Positions 17,323 through 25,492 of a DNA stretch of 64,000 nt are shown here, piece by piece (position 1 is the first letter of the stretch; each line of letters starts with the position of its first letter). Origin of the DNA: W0P28-013 sp051878315 (GTDB lineage: Bacteria > Bacteroidota > Bacteroidia > Bacteroidales > Paludibacteraceae); assembly GCA_051878315.1 (NCBI GenBank), contig JBJEJW010000007.1, forward strand, positions 1 to 64,000, in the 5' to 3' direction. Below the pieces are notes generated by a model, which made no database searches, was not told where the DNA came from, and worked only from the letters and a program-made list of their open reading frames with translations. Both the position numbers and the translations under genes were made by a program.

Positions 17323-19020
17323 TTATTTGCAGAATAATTTTTTGAACCAGTTGCCAATGCTGCAACCTTTGTCGGCTTTTGCATCGCAAGCTGCAGCAGT
17401 TTCGGGAGCAGCGACGTCCAAGCACGGACCTGCAGCCACAAGAGCCTTACCGGCTTCGTTGGTCGTATATTTGCCAAAATTCTTAACAAAACGACCTGCC
17501 AAATCTTTAGCTTTCTCCTCCCATTGTGCAGCGTCGGCATAAGTGTCGCGCGGGTCAAGGATTTTCGGATCAACGCCAGGAAGAGCCGTCGGAACCTCAA
17601 AATTGAAGTAAGGAATGGTTTTGGTAGGAGCCGTCAATATGTCGCCACCGAGAATAGCGTCGATGATACCGCGTGTATCCTTGATAGAGATACGTTTGCC
17701 GGTACCGTTCCAACCGGTGTTGACGAGGTATGCTTTGGCACCCGATTTCTCCATCTTCTTCACCAACTCTTCAGCATATTTGGTAGGATGCAGTTCGAGG
17801 AAAGCCTGTCCGAAGCAAGCGGAGAAAGTAGGCGTAGGCTCGGTGATACCGCGCTCTGTACCTGCCAATTTAGCGGTGAAACCACTCAGGAAGTAGTACT
17901 TCGTCTGTTCGGGAGTCAGGATGCTGACAGGAGGCAACACGCCGAAAGCGTCGGCCGAAAGGAAGATAACATTCTTTGCAGCAGGACCTGCGGACACGGG
18001 GCGAACAATCTTCTCAATGTGGTTGATAGGATACGAAACGCGGGTGTTCTCGGTCGTGCTCTTGTCAGCGAAGTCAATCTTGCCATCCTCGGCTACGGTT
18101 ACGTTCTCGAGGAGTGCGTTGCGACGGATAGCATTGTAGATATCGGGTTCGCTTTCTTTGTCGAGGTTGATAACCTTGGCATAGCAACCGCCTTCGAAGT
18201 TGAACACGCCGTTATCGTCCCATCCGTGCTCGTCGTCACCGATGAGCAGACGTTTCGGGTCGGTGGAAAGAGTGGTCTTGCCGGTACCGGAGAGGCCGAA
18301 AAAAATAGCGGTGTTCTCGCCGTTCATGTCGGTATTAGCCGAGCAGTGCATGGAAGCGATGCCTTGGAGAGGAAGATAGTAGTTCATCATGGAGAACATA
18401 CCTTTCTTCATCTCGCCGCCGTACCATGTGTTGATGATGACTTGCTCGCGGCTGGTAGTGTTGAATGCCACGCAGGTCTCGGAGTTGAGTCCCAATTCTT
18501 TGTAGTTTTCTACTTTGGCTTTGGAAGCGTTGTAGATAACGAAGTTCGGTTCGAATTTTTCCAACTCTTCAGCAGTAGGTTGGATGAACATGTTGGTCAC
18601 AAAGTGTGCTTGCCATGCTACCTCCACGATGAAACGGACCGCCATGCGAGTGTCTTTGTTGGCACCGCAGAAAGCGTCCACAACGAAGAGGCGCTTGTTG
18701 CTGAGTTCTTTTTTCGCAATGTCTTTTACGGTAGCCCACACCTCTTCACTCATGGGGTGGTTGTCGTTTTTGTAGGCATCGGTAGTCCACCAAACATTGT
18801 CGTGGCTCTGTGCATCATCTACGATGTATTTGTCCTTAGGCGAACGACCCGTATAAACACCGGTCATCACGTTTACAGCACCAAGTTCGGTGAGTTGACC
18901 TTTATCAAAGCCGGTCAAACCTTCTTTGGTCTCCTCTGCGAAAAGCACTTCGTAGGAGGGATTGTGCAGAATCTCGGTAGTACCGGTGATTCCATACTTG
19001 GTTAAATCTAATTTTGCCAT
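17323..19020 (-). CDS. pckA: Phosphoenolpyruvate carboxykinase (ATP)
   Basis: A 565-residue cytoplasmic enzyme interconverting oxaloacetate plus ATP with PEP plus CO2. In Bacteroidales it mostly runs toward oxaloacetate in succinate and propionate fermentation. The P-loop IFFGLSGTGKTTLSTD is near residues 244-259, and TGRSPKDKYIVDD near the N-terminus binds substrate. The enzyme is normally about 535 residues. Here about 33 extra residues (nt 17326-17424) follow: Ala-rich with four cysteines and an amphipathic end GNWFKKLFCK. A canonical promoter lies upstream. Confidence 0.95.
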   Translation of the reverse strand: MAKLDLTKYGITGTTEILHNPSYEVLFAEETKEGLTGFDKGQLTELGAVNVMTGVYTGRSPKDKYIVDDAQSHDNVWWTTDAYKNDNHPMSEEVWATVKDIAKKELSNKRLFVVDAFCGANKDTRMAVRFIVEVAWQAHFVTNMFIQPTAEELEKFEPNFVIYNASKAKVENYKELGLNSETCVAFNTTSREQVIINTWYGGEMKKGMFSMMNYYLPLQGIASMHCSANTDMNGENTAIFFGLSGTGKTTLSTDPKRLLIGDDEHGWDDNGVFNFEGGCYAKVINLDKESEPDIYNAIRRNALLENVTVAEDGKIDFADKSTTENTRVSYPINHIEKIVRPVSAGPAAKNVIFLSADAFGVLPPVSILTPEQTKYYFLSGFTAKLAGTERGITEPTPTFSACFGQAFLELHPTKYAEELVKKMEKSGAKAYLVNTGWNGTGKRISIKDTRGIIDAILGGDILTAPTKTIPYFNFEVPTALPGVDPKILDPRDTYADAAQWEEKAKDLAGRFVKNFGKYTTNEAGKALVAAGPCLDVAAPETAAACDAKADKGCSIGNWFKKLFCK

Positions 19021-19110
19021 GTTGTTTTTGTTTTTATGTTAAAAAATTATTCAAAACTCTTTCAAAAAAAGCGCAATCGCGCCGTGCAACGACGGCCCCT
19101 AATTAAGGTG

Positions 19111-19141
19111 CAAAGTTACAGCATTTTTTTGTGTTGACAAA
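19111..19141 (-). promoter_or_regulatory. Bacteroidetes-type promoter for pckA
   Basis: Read on the minus strand, TTTG (19141-19138) is followed by 19 nt and TAACTTTG (19118-19111). This is an exact match to the consensus with correct spacing. The leader to the ATG is about 85-90 nt. Confidence 0.8.
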
Positions 19142-19220
19142 AAGATGAAGCCAATTTTTATGCATTGATTATTGCTTTTTGCAGACAAAACTGACAAAAT
19201 GGCTGTAAAATACCACATTT

Positions 19221-19469
19221 TTACGATTTATCGGTCATTATGTCAGGCACTTCTTCAAAATCGACATATTCACCATCTTGTTTGAATTGCGATTTGATGC
19301 GTTGACGCCGTTCGTCATTCGGTTTATCGGCGCGATGAGCGGTGGTTACCGGCTTGCGGCGCGGTTTAACACCCATCAGCATACGCAACAAAGGAACGCC
19401 CAGCAGCAGTAACAGCAGAACAAACATGAAAATGGGGACAAGAATCAACGTACTAACTAACGAAAACAT
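19221..19469 (-). CDS. Small membrane protein, DUF4834-like
   Basis: An 82-residue protein with one strongly hydrophobic N-terminal helix (residues 3-30), a basic stretch (KPRRKPVTTAHR) and an acidic tail containing GEYVDFEEVPD. The layout and the GEYVDFEE motif recall the Bacteroidetes DUF4834 family, whose function is unknown; I assign it from memory of the motif only. It lies upstream of pckA on the same strand, 200 bp away, and is divergent from uvrA. Confidence 0.7.
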   Translation of the reverse strand: MFSLVSTLILVPIFMFVLLLLLLGVPLLRMLMGVKPRRKPVTTAHRADKPNDERRQRIKSQFKQDGEYVDFEEVPDIMTDKS

Positions 19470-19532
19470 AATCGGGACATCATCTTTTTTCGATAATAAT
19501 CATAGCAAAAAGCGTACCACGATGCACATTTT

Positions 19533-19564
19533 GTTGCTCAAATGGCAAATTATCCGTATCTTTG
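19533..19564 (+). promoter_or_regulatory. Bacteroidetes-type promoter for uvrA
   Basis: GTTG at 19533-19536, then 20 nt, then TATCTTTG at 19557-19564. The ATG at 19576 lies only 11 nt after the -7 box, so the transcript would have a very short leader. Confidence 0.65.
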
Positions 19565-19575
19565 CAACTTCGCAA

Positions 19576-22425
19576 ATGAACACGATGGACGACAACGAAA
19601 CAGGCTATATCGAAGTATTGGGTGCGCGCGTGAACAACCTGCGCAATATAGACGTAACCATTCCTCGCAATTCGCTGACGGTGATTACCGGTTTGAGCGG
19701 CAGTGGTAAATCGTCGCTTGCATTCGATACTATTTACGCCGAAGGGCAACGCCGCTATATCGAAACGTTTTCAGCCTACGCGCGTCACTTCATGGGCAAC
19801 ATGGAGCGCCCTGACGTGGACAAAATTTCGGGGTTAAGTCCCGTCATTGCCATCGAGCAGAAGACGACAAACAAAAATCCGCGTTCAACCGTGGGAACCA
19901 CCACCGAGATTTACGATTTTCTGCGTCTGCTGTATGCACGCGCCGGCGAAGCCTATTCGTACATTACCGGCGAAAAAATGGTCAAATACACTGACGACCA
20001 AATCATCGAACTCATCTTCGACGAATACGAAGGCAAAGCATGTTATTTGTTGGCCCCCGTCGTTAAAGGCCGCAAAGGACATTACAAAGAATTGTTCGAA
20101 AGCATCCGTCGCAAAGGCTATCTGAACGTGCGCATCGACGGCGAAATGCGTCAAATTACGTTCGGTATGAAACTCGACCGCTACAAAAACCATGACATCG
20201 AAATCGTCATCGACAAATTGGTTGTAGCCCGCAAAGACGAAAAACGCTTACGCAAAAGCCTGCAAACCGCCATGCAACAAGGCGACGGCGTTGTCATGTT
20301 AATAGAAAAAGACAAATCCGTACCGCGCTACTTATCGCGCCACCTGATGTGTCCGACGTCGGGCATCTCGTACAACGAACCGGCGCCGCACAATTTTTCG
20401 TTCAATACTCCAAAAGGTGCTTGCCCCCGTTGCAAAGGACTTGGCGTTATCAACCAAATCGATGTCGAAAAAATCATTCCCGACAAAACTCAAAACATTG
20501 CACAAGGCGGTATCGTTCCGCTCGGGAAAGAATCTAATTCATTGATTTTTTGGCAAATAAAGGCCATTTGCGAAAAATACGGCATCACGTTGAAAACACC
20601 CATTGCCGACATTCCCGACGAGGCACTCGACGAAATTTTGAACGGTTCGGACGAGCGTTTGCAAATCAAGAATGCATCATTGGGCAACGATACAAACTAC
20701 TTTGCCTCGTACGAAGGCATTTTACGCTATATAGAACTGCAACAAGAGACCACCGACGCTTCGGCGGCCGAACAAAAATGGGCAAATCAATTTTACACTA
20801 CCACCGAATGCCCCGAATGTCACGGTGCGCGTCTCAACCGCGAAGCCTTGCACTTCCGCATTGACGGCATGAACATCGCCGAAGTGGCTGCCCTGCCACT
20901 CGACGAATTGCAGGAATGGATTGCGGCACTACCCAACAAACTATCGGACAGACAGTTGAATATCGCTTCCGAAATTCTCAAAGAAATCGGGACGCGATTA
21001 CAATTTCTGCTCGATGTCGGGTTAGGTTACCTTTCGCTCAATCGCGCCTCGGCCTCGTTGTCGGGCGGCGAAAGCCAACGCATACGACTCGCCACACAAA
21101 TAGGGTCGCAACTCGTCAATGTACTCTACATTTTGGACGAGCCGAGCATCGGTCTGCACCAACGCGACAATCGCAAACTGATAACTTCGCTGCAACGTCT
21201 GCGCGACATAGGCAACTCGGTTATAGTGGTCGAACATGACGAAGATATGATGCGCGCCGCCGACTACATCATCGACATGGGACCGCGCGCCGGCCGTTTG
21301 GGCGGCAATGTGGTATTCCAAGGAACACCGGCCGCAATGCTGACTTCAGGTACGCTGACCGCCAACTACCTAAACGGCGAAGCCAAAATAGCGATACCAA
21401 AAACTCGCCGTCAAGGAAACGGCAATACTCTGACATTGCGCGGTGCATCAGGCAATAATCTGAAACACATCGACTTGCACATTCCTCTCGGCAAATTGGT
21501 GTGCGTAACAGGCGTTTCGGGTTCCGGCAAATCGACTCTGATAAACCGAACCCTACAACCGATATTAAGCCAAAAATTTTACCGTTCGCTCGAAAATCCG
21601 TTGCCCTACGATAGTATCGAAGGCATCGAATACATCGACAAAGTGGTAGAAGTTGACCAAGCGCCCATCGGGCGGTCGCCGCGATCGAATCCGGCCACCT
21701 ATACCAATATATTCACCGATATACGCAACCTATTCGTCAATCTGCCCGAATCGAAAATACGCGGTTACAAACCGGGACGGTTTTCGTTCAACTACAAAAG
21801 TGCCGGCGGACGTTGCAGCGCATGCGACGGCAACGGCTACAAACTGCTGAAAATGAATTTCTTGCCCGACGTATATGTGCCATGCGAAGCCTGCCACGGC
21901 AAACGTTACAACCGCGAAACACTCGAAGTGCGTTTCAAAGGTAAATCCATCGCCGACGTGCTGGACATGACCATCAATCAAGCGGTGGAATTTTTCGAAA
22001 ACATGCCGACGTTCGTTTACAAACTGAAAGTGTTGCAAGATGTCGGGTTGGGCTACATTAAACTTGGGCAGTCGAGCACCACGCTGTCGGGCGGCGAAAG
22101 CCAGCGCATCAAACTTGCCACAGAACTCGCCAAACGCGACACCGGCCGCACACTCTACCTGCTCGACGAGCCAACAACCGGCCTGCATTTTGAGGATATA
22201 CGCGTACTACTCGGCGTATTGAACCGCCTTGTAGACCGTGGCAACACGGTAGTGATTATCGAACATAATCTCGACGTGATAAAATGCGCCGACCATATCA
22301 TCGACATGGGTCCCGAAGCCGGCAAAAATGGCGGACAAATCGTCGCCGAAGGTACTCCCGAACAAGTAGCACAAAGTGCCGAAAGTATCACCGCACCATT
22401 TTTGCGACACCTGCTCAACCTCTAA
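19576..22425 (+). CDS. uvrA: UvrABC excinuclease subunit A
   Basis: The ATG at 19576 (or 19585) starts a 949-residue UvrA; the longer frame upstream would overlap the divergent gene and promoter. UvrA recognises DNA damage and loads UvrB in nucleotide excision repair. Two ABC ATPase units are present: Walker A GLSGSGKSSLAFD near residue 39 and GVSGSGKSTLINR near residue 650, each with an LSGGESQR signature and a LDEPS/LDEPT Walker B. Zinc-module cysteines occur in CPRCKGLG and in CSACDGN/CEACHGK. The first CxxC, usually in the ATPase I insertion, reads CPTSG here, with serine for the second cysteine. Confidence 0.96.
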   Translation: MNTMDDNETGYIEVLGARVNNLRNIDVTIPRNSLTVITGLSGSGKSSLAFDTIYAEGQRRYIETFSAYARHFMGNMERPDVDKISGLSPVIAIEQKTTNKNPRSTVGTTTEIYDFLRLLYARAGEAYSYITGEKMVKYTDDQIIELIFDEYEGKACYLLAPVVKGRKGHYKELFESIRRKGYLNVRIDGEMRQITFGMKLDRYKNHDIEIVIDKLVVARKDEKRLRKSLQTAMQQGDGVVMLIEKDKSVPRYLSRHLMCPTSGISYNEPAPHNFSFNTPKGACPRCKGLGVINQIDVEKIIPDKTQNIAQGGIVPLGKESNSLIFWQIKAICEKYGITLKTPIADIPDEALDEILNGSDERLQIKNASLGNDTNYFASYEGILRYIELQQETTDASAAEQKWANQFYTTTECPECHGARLNREALHFRIDGMNIAEVAALPLDELQEWIAALPNKLSDRQLNIASEILKEIGTRLQFLLDVGLGYLSLNRASASLSGGESQRIRLATQIGSQLVNVLYILDEPSIGLHQRDNRKLITSLQRLRDIGNSVIVVEHDEDMMRAADYIIDMGPRAGRLGGNVVFQGTPAAMLTSGTLTANYLNGEAKIAIPKTRRQGNGNTLTLRGASGNNLKHIDLHIPLGKLVCVTGVSGSGKSTLINRTLQPILSQKFYRSLENPLPYDSIEGIEYIDKVVEVDQAPIGRSPRSNPATYTNIFTDIRNLFVNLPESKIRGYKPGRFSFNYKSAGGRCSACDGNGYKLLKMNFLPDVYVPCEACHGKRYNRETLEVRFKGKSIADVLDMTINQAVEFFENMPTFVYKLKVLQDVGLGYIKLGQSSTTLSGGESQRIKLATELAKRDTGRTLYLLDEPTTGLHFEDIRVLLGVLNRLVDRGNTVVIIEHNLDVIKCADHIIDMGPEAGKNGGQIVAEGTPEQVAQSAESITAPFLRHLLNL

Positions 22426-22524
22426 AACACTCTAATTTACAAGCGCAAACGCTTTGTCGCATCCACTCGGATGCCTCAATTTGTATAAAAATCACTCCTG
22501 AAATGCAAATTGTTACAACTTTTT

Positions 22525-22555
22525 GTTGATTGCATCATTCTTTTCGTTAACTTTG
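22525..22555 (+). promoter_or_regulatory. Bacteroidetes-type promoter for the decarboxylase gene
   Basis: GTTG at 22525-22528, then 19 nt, then TAACTTTG at 22548-22555. It lies about 105 nt before the ATG, leaving a leader of about 100 nt. Confidence 0.75.
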
Positions 22556-22584
22556 CAAACCGATTCATTTACTTTAACAACAAA

Positions 22585-22630
22585 ATGGCAATCCAAGTAA
22601 GTCGGATGTGATTTTTTGAGGCAATCCGAC
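22585..22630 (+). promoter_or_regulatory. Possible leader peptide and hairpin before the decarboxylase
   Basis: The leader contains an eight-codon frame (ATG at 22585, TGA at 22609-22611) with product MAIQVSRM. Its end overlaps the left arm of a hairpin (GTCGGAT at 22601-22607 with ATCCGAC at 22624-22630). Translation of the short frame could open or close the hairpin. This is an inference from layout only. Confidence 0.3.
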
Positions 22631-22660
22631 AAAATCAAAATCAAAAATACAAAAACAACG

Positions 22661-24049
22661 ATGAAAAACAAGTATGTAGATCTGATAGAACAGGCATTCG
22701 ACCTGTCGAGCGACGAATTTTCGGTTGAAGACGGCGAACTCAATTGGTTCGGTATTCCGCTGATGGACCTCATAAAACAGTACGGAACACCATTGAGAAT
22801 CAGTTATTTACCAAAAATACGTCAAAACATTCAGCGTGCACGCCGTATGTTCAACGTAGCCATGGCCAAAGTAGATTATGCCGCCGACTACCAATACTGC
22901 TATTGTACCAAAAGTTCGCACTTTTCGTTCATTATGGAAGAGGTGCTAAAAAACAAGGTAAATATCGAAACATCATCGGCATTCGACATCAATATTTTGG
23001 AAGAATTACACAAAACCGGCCAACTTGGAACCGACACATACATATTGTGTAACGGATTCAAACGTCCGCAATATGTCGAAAATATCCAAAATTTAATACG
23101 ACTCGGATTCAAAAACGTCGTTCCTATTTTGGACAACAAATTTGAACTCGACCTATTTGACAAAGACCTGAAAATGAAAGTCGGCATACGCATTGCTGCC
23201 GAAGAAGAACCGAAGTTCGACTTCTACACATCGCGTCTCGGCATACGTTACAACGACATTATTCCTTACTACAAAAAGAATATACAACACAACCCGCACG
23301 TCAAACTGAAGATGCTGCACTTCTTTATCAACACGGGCATACGCGACACCGCTTATTATTGGAACGAGTTGAACAAGGCCGTAAACCTCTACTGTGAACT
23401 GAAGAAAATTTGTCCCGAACTCGACTCGCTGAATATCGGCGGCGGCTTCCCTATTCAGGCACACCTCGATTTCGAATACGACTACGAATACATGGCCGAG
23501 GAAATTGTATCGCAAATCAAAAAGACGTGCAACAACAACAACACCCCCGAACCGAACATTTTTACCGAATTTGGCTCGTACACGGTGGGCGAAAGTGGCG
23601 CCATGCTCTACTCTATAGTCAACCAAAAACAGCAAAACGACCGCGAATTGTGGAATATGATCGATAGTTCGTTCATCACCACACTGCCCGACACTTGGGC
23701 TATAAATCAACGTTTTGTATTGTTGGCCGTGAACAATTGGGACAAGGAATACGAGCGCGTGCATTTAGGCGGTCTCACCTGCGACAGCGAAGATTACTAC
23801 AATGCCGAAGCGCATTCGAACGCTGTGTTTATGCCGAAACTTGAAACGGACAACGAGCAATACGTCGGGTTCTTCCACATGGGTGCCTATCAAGAATCGT
23901 TGAGCGGTTACGGCGGCATACAACACTGTCTGATTCCCGCCCCAAAATTGGTTGTCATCGACAAGGATGAAGACGGCGAATACACCACCAAACTCTTTGC
24001 CAAAGAACAAAGTTACAAATCGATGTTAAAAATTTTGGGGTATTATTGA
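22661..24049 (+). CDS. PLP-dependent decarboxylase, arginine/diaminopimelate decarboxylase superfamily
   Basis: The ATG at 22661 gives 462 residues. The alanine-racemase-type barrel begins with RISYLPKIRQNIQRA, and YCYCTKSSHF (about residues 83-92) holds the lysine expected to bind PLP. Later LNIGGGFPIQAHLDFEYDY gives the GGG phosphate-binding turn, and HMGAYQESLSGYGG the C-terminal beta-domain active-site segment. Close relatives in Bacteroidales are annotated as arginine decarboxylase, though the protein is much shorter than E. coli SpeA. Substrate choice among arginine, ornithine, diaminopimelate or carboxynorspermidine cannot be decided here. It would act in polyamine or lysine metabolism in the cytoplasm. 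Confidence 0.85.
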   Translation: MKNKYVDLIEQAFDLSSDEFSVEDGELNWFGIPLMDLIKQYGTPLRISYLPKIRQNIQRARRMFNVAMAKVDYAADYQYCYCTKSSHFSFIMEEVLKNKVNIETSSAFDINILEELHKTGQLGTDTYILCNGFKRPQYVENIQNLIRLGFKNVVPILDNKFELDLFDKDLKMKVGIRIAAEEEPKFDFYTSRLGIRYNDIIPYYKKNIQHNPHVKLKMLHFFINTGIRDTAYYWNELNKAVNLYCELKKICPELDSLNIGGGFPIQAHLDFEYDYEYMAEEIVSQIKKTCNNNNTPEPNIFTEFGSYTVGESGAMLYSIVNQKQQNDRELWNMIDSSFITTLPDTWAINQRFVLLAVNNWDKEYERVHLGGLTCDSEDYYNAEAHSNAVFMPKLETDNEQYVGFFHMGAYQESLSGYGGIQHCLIPAPKLVVIDKDEDGEYTTKLFAKEQSYKSMLKILGYY

Positions 24050-24215
24050 TGCTGTAATGTTCGGGGAACCGCCTCATTTTTACATCATCCAATTGTTTTA
24101 GAATCACCATTGCTGTGCGACATTTCTCACGGCCCCCAAAAGGGAAGCAGATAATGGTGTAAAAAATAAAAAAAGCCCTCCTTCAGGAGGGTTTGGGAGG
24201 CTGCGTAGGGTTAAA

Positions 24216-24247
24216 AAACATAGGGACGCGCCACGGCACGTCCCTAC
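24216..24247. repeat. REP-like palindrome, GTAGGGACG family
   Basis: TAGGGACGCGCCACGGCACG followed by TCCCTA is a near-perfect palindrome of about 26 nt. It belongs to the family seen at 122, 2551 and 7886, about 16 kb away. Confidence 0.7.
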
Positions 24248-24321
24248 GATTTTTTTCGGCGGCCGCAGGCAGCCGCTATAGGCGGTAGCGCAGGGCGGCA
24301 CACGGCACGCCCCGCAGCACC

Positions 24322-24339
24322 GCCGCGGCTGCCCGCGGC
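24322..24339 (-). repeat. 7-bp hairpin with 4-nt loop downstream of the variable-type lipoprotein gene
   Basis: On the minus strand, GCCGCGG, loop GCAG, CCGCGGC. It begins 41 nt after the TAA of the lipoprotein gene. A short-stem, four-nt-loop hairpin just downstream of the variable region is a known feature of DGR target genes; here this is only a resemblance. Confidence 0.5.
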
Positions 24340-24379
24340 ATTTGCCCTACCTGCCGACGAAAACGAGGTAAAATTCCCC

Positions 24380-25111
24380 TTAAAGAACAGGGCGGACGGA
24401 CCGACCGTAGAAGCGGCCGCTGCTGCCCCTGCCCACGTCGCCCGAGCCGAAGCTCACGCCCCACGCGCTGAACGGGAGACCCGCGTAGAGCGAACTCGAC
24501 CAATAGCCGCCGTCGCCGCCCGCGTTGCCCAAATCATCGAGGCTGCGATAGCCCGCCGCAGGGAGAAAGATAGAGTTACCGTTGGGACCGGTAACTATGC
24601 GGCCAGCAATACCCGTACCTTGGTAATCGGAAGTCCACGTCCATTCGCAGTTTTCGCGCAGTTCCGCCCATTCGGAATCGGTAGGCATACGCCATGCGCC
24701 GCCCCAGTTGGCACGAGCAGCATCATCTTCGGGATCGAGTACGGTTTTGTAATCGGCAAAACCATCTTTGCCATAATCACTATCCGTGCAGTACTTGGTC
24801 AGTTCATCATAATCAGAACCATATTTGTAAGTACTCCAATCATAATAATCTTTAGGCGTCGTTTCGCCCCAAGCGTAATAGTTGCCATATTCTTCGGGTT
24901 TGGTGGCACCTACGTTGCAGGTTGCCCACTTGGTACCGCTCGGCAAGCCAAGATCAACGTATTCGTGGCCGTTGGCGCCGGTGCCGTTATTGCCGTTTTG
25001 GTTTTGGTCGTTGTTACCGTTTTGCCCGTTGTCGGGGCCGTTTTGCGGTTCGCAGGCAGCAAAGGCCGCTGCCACGCAGCACAAGGCTGCAAAAAATTTC
25101 ATCTGTTTCAT
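24380..25111 (-). CDS. Lipoprotein with Fibrobacter-major-type/C-type-lectin-like domain; candidate DGR variable protein
   Basis: A 243-residue protein with a lipoprotein signal (ALCCVAAAFAAC) and an Asn/Gly-rich linker (residues 22-47). The fib_succ_major-type domain follows: YVDLGLPSGTKWATCNVG (about 51-68), WRMPTDSEWAEL (about 140) and a C-terminal block from GYWSSSLYAG to GRSVRPVL. The fold and ending resemble C-type-lectin variable proteins of diversity-generating retroelements. On the coding strand adenine falls from about one third in the first half to 10 of 128 nt (8%) in the last 128 nt, while thymine stays near 23%, as expected after adenine-specific mutagenesis. No template repeat or reverse transcriptase lies nearby, so a remote DGR would be needed. 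Confidence 0.8.
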   Translation of the reverse strand: MKQMKFFAALCCVAAAFAACEPQNGPDNGQNGNNDQNQNGNNGTGANGHEYVDLGLPSGTKWATCNVGATKPEEYGNYYAWGETTPKDYYDWSTYKYGSDYDELTKYCTDSDYGKDGFADYKTVLDPEDDAARANWGGAWRMPTDSEWAELRENCEWTWTSDYQGTGIAGRIVTGPNGNSIFLPAAGYRSLDDLGNAGGDGGYWSSSLYAGLPFSAWGVSFGSGDVGRGSSGRFYGRSVRPVL

Positions 25112-25492
25112 TGTTATTTGTGATTAGTTTTATTTGTACCTACTCTTGTATCGGATTTTCGGCTTACTCCGTGTCCGTTGTTTGGATAAAATGCGCACAA
25201 AAAAAGTGGACTAAACTTTTTTAATCCACATTCTAAAGGTATCGCCAAACACCTATGTCGCTGAATCAACGAAGTAAAGCCCACGTTTTCACGTGAGCGT
25301 CTTCTTTACTTCTCAACGACATTGTAAAAATTGTGGCGAATTTTATAGAATGTGAGAACAAAGCTAACGCTTTTTCATATTTTATGCGCACCGTAACATT
25401 ACGCGTGTTTCTTCATAGGCATATTTTTTTTAGTTTTGTGATATAAAATGATTCATCGCTACAGTCCGAATCATACTACATAACATCGTGAT
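25112..25492. other. Gene-free interval with a 128-bp imperfect inverted repeat
   Basis: This 381-bp gap between two minus-strand genes holds the upstream region of the lipoprotein gene (25112-25225), the inverted repeat at 25227-25354, and AT-rich sequence (25355-25492) with nothing recognisable. Confidence 0.65.
25227..25354. repeat. Imperfect inverted repeat, arms about 50 bp
   Basis: Left arm 25227-25279 (CACATTCT, TCGCCA, ATGTCG, GAAGTAAAG) mirrors right arm 25304-25354 (CTTTACTT, CGACAT, TGGCGA, AGAATGTG). A small inner stem CACGT/ACGTG lies in the centre. It could be a MITE-like non-autonomous element or a structured RNA. No target-site duplication is obvious. Confidence 0.6.

Larger units (their letters stand above)
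24050..24379. other. Gene-free interval with repeats and a GC-rich patch
   Basis: The left half holds repeat modules of the 1-12 kb region: CCCTCCTTCAGGAGGG near 24176-24191 and a GTAGGGACG-type palindrome at 24218-24246. From about 24255 to 24380 the DNA becomes very GC-rich and contains a perfect 7-bp hairpin (24322-24339). This patch is the downstream flank of the minus-strand lipoprotein gene. No gene is supported in it. Confidence 0.65.

Noticed and set aside
17524..19005. 493-codon open frame opposite pckA
   Set aside because: Shadow of the strongly biased pckA codons. The pckA frame has complete family motifs and a consensus promoter.
24216..24247. Palindrome as a terminator of the decarboxylase gene
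   Set aside because: It lies over 160 nt from the stop and matches the dispersed GTAGGGACG repeat family, which fits better.
24276..24503. Arg-rich open frame in the GC-rich patch below the lipoprotein gene
   Set aside because: Composition of the GC-rich patch alone explains it; it overlaps the end of the real gene in another frame.
24050..25490. A DGR reverse transcriptase or template repeat next to the variable-type lipoprotein
   Set aside because: I looked for an RT-like frame and for an A-rich copy of 24380-24510 on both sides and found none in this window.
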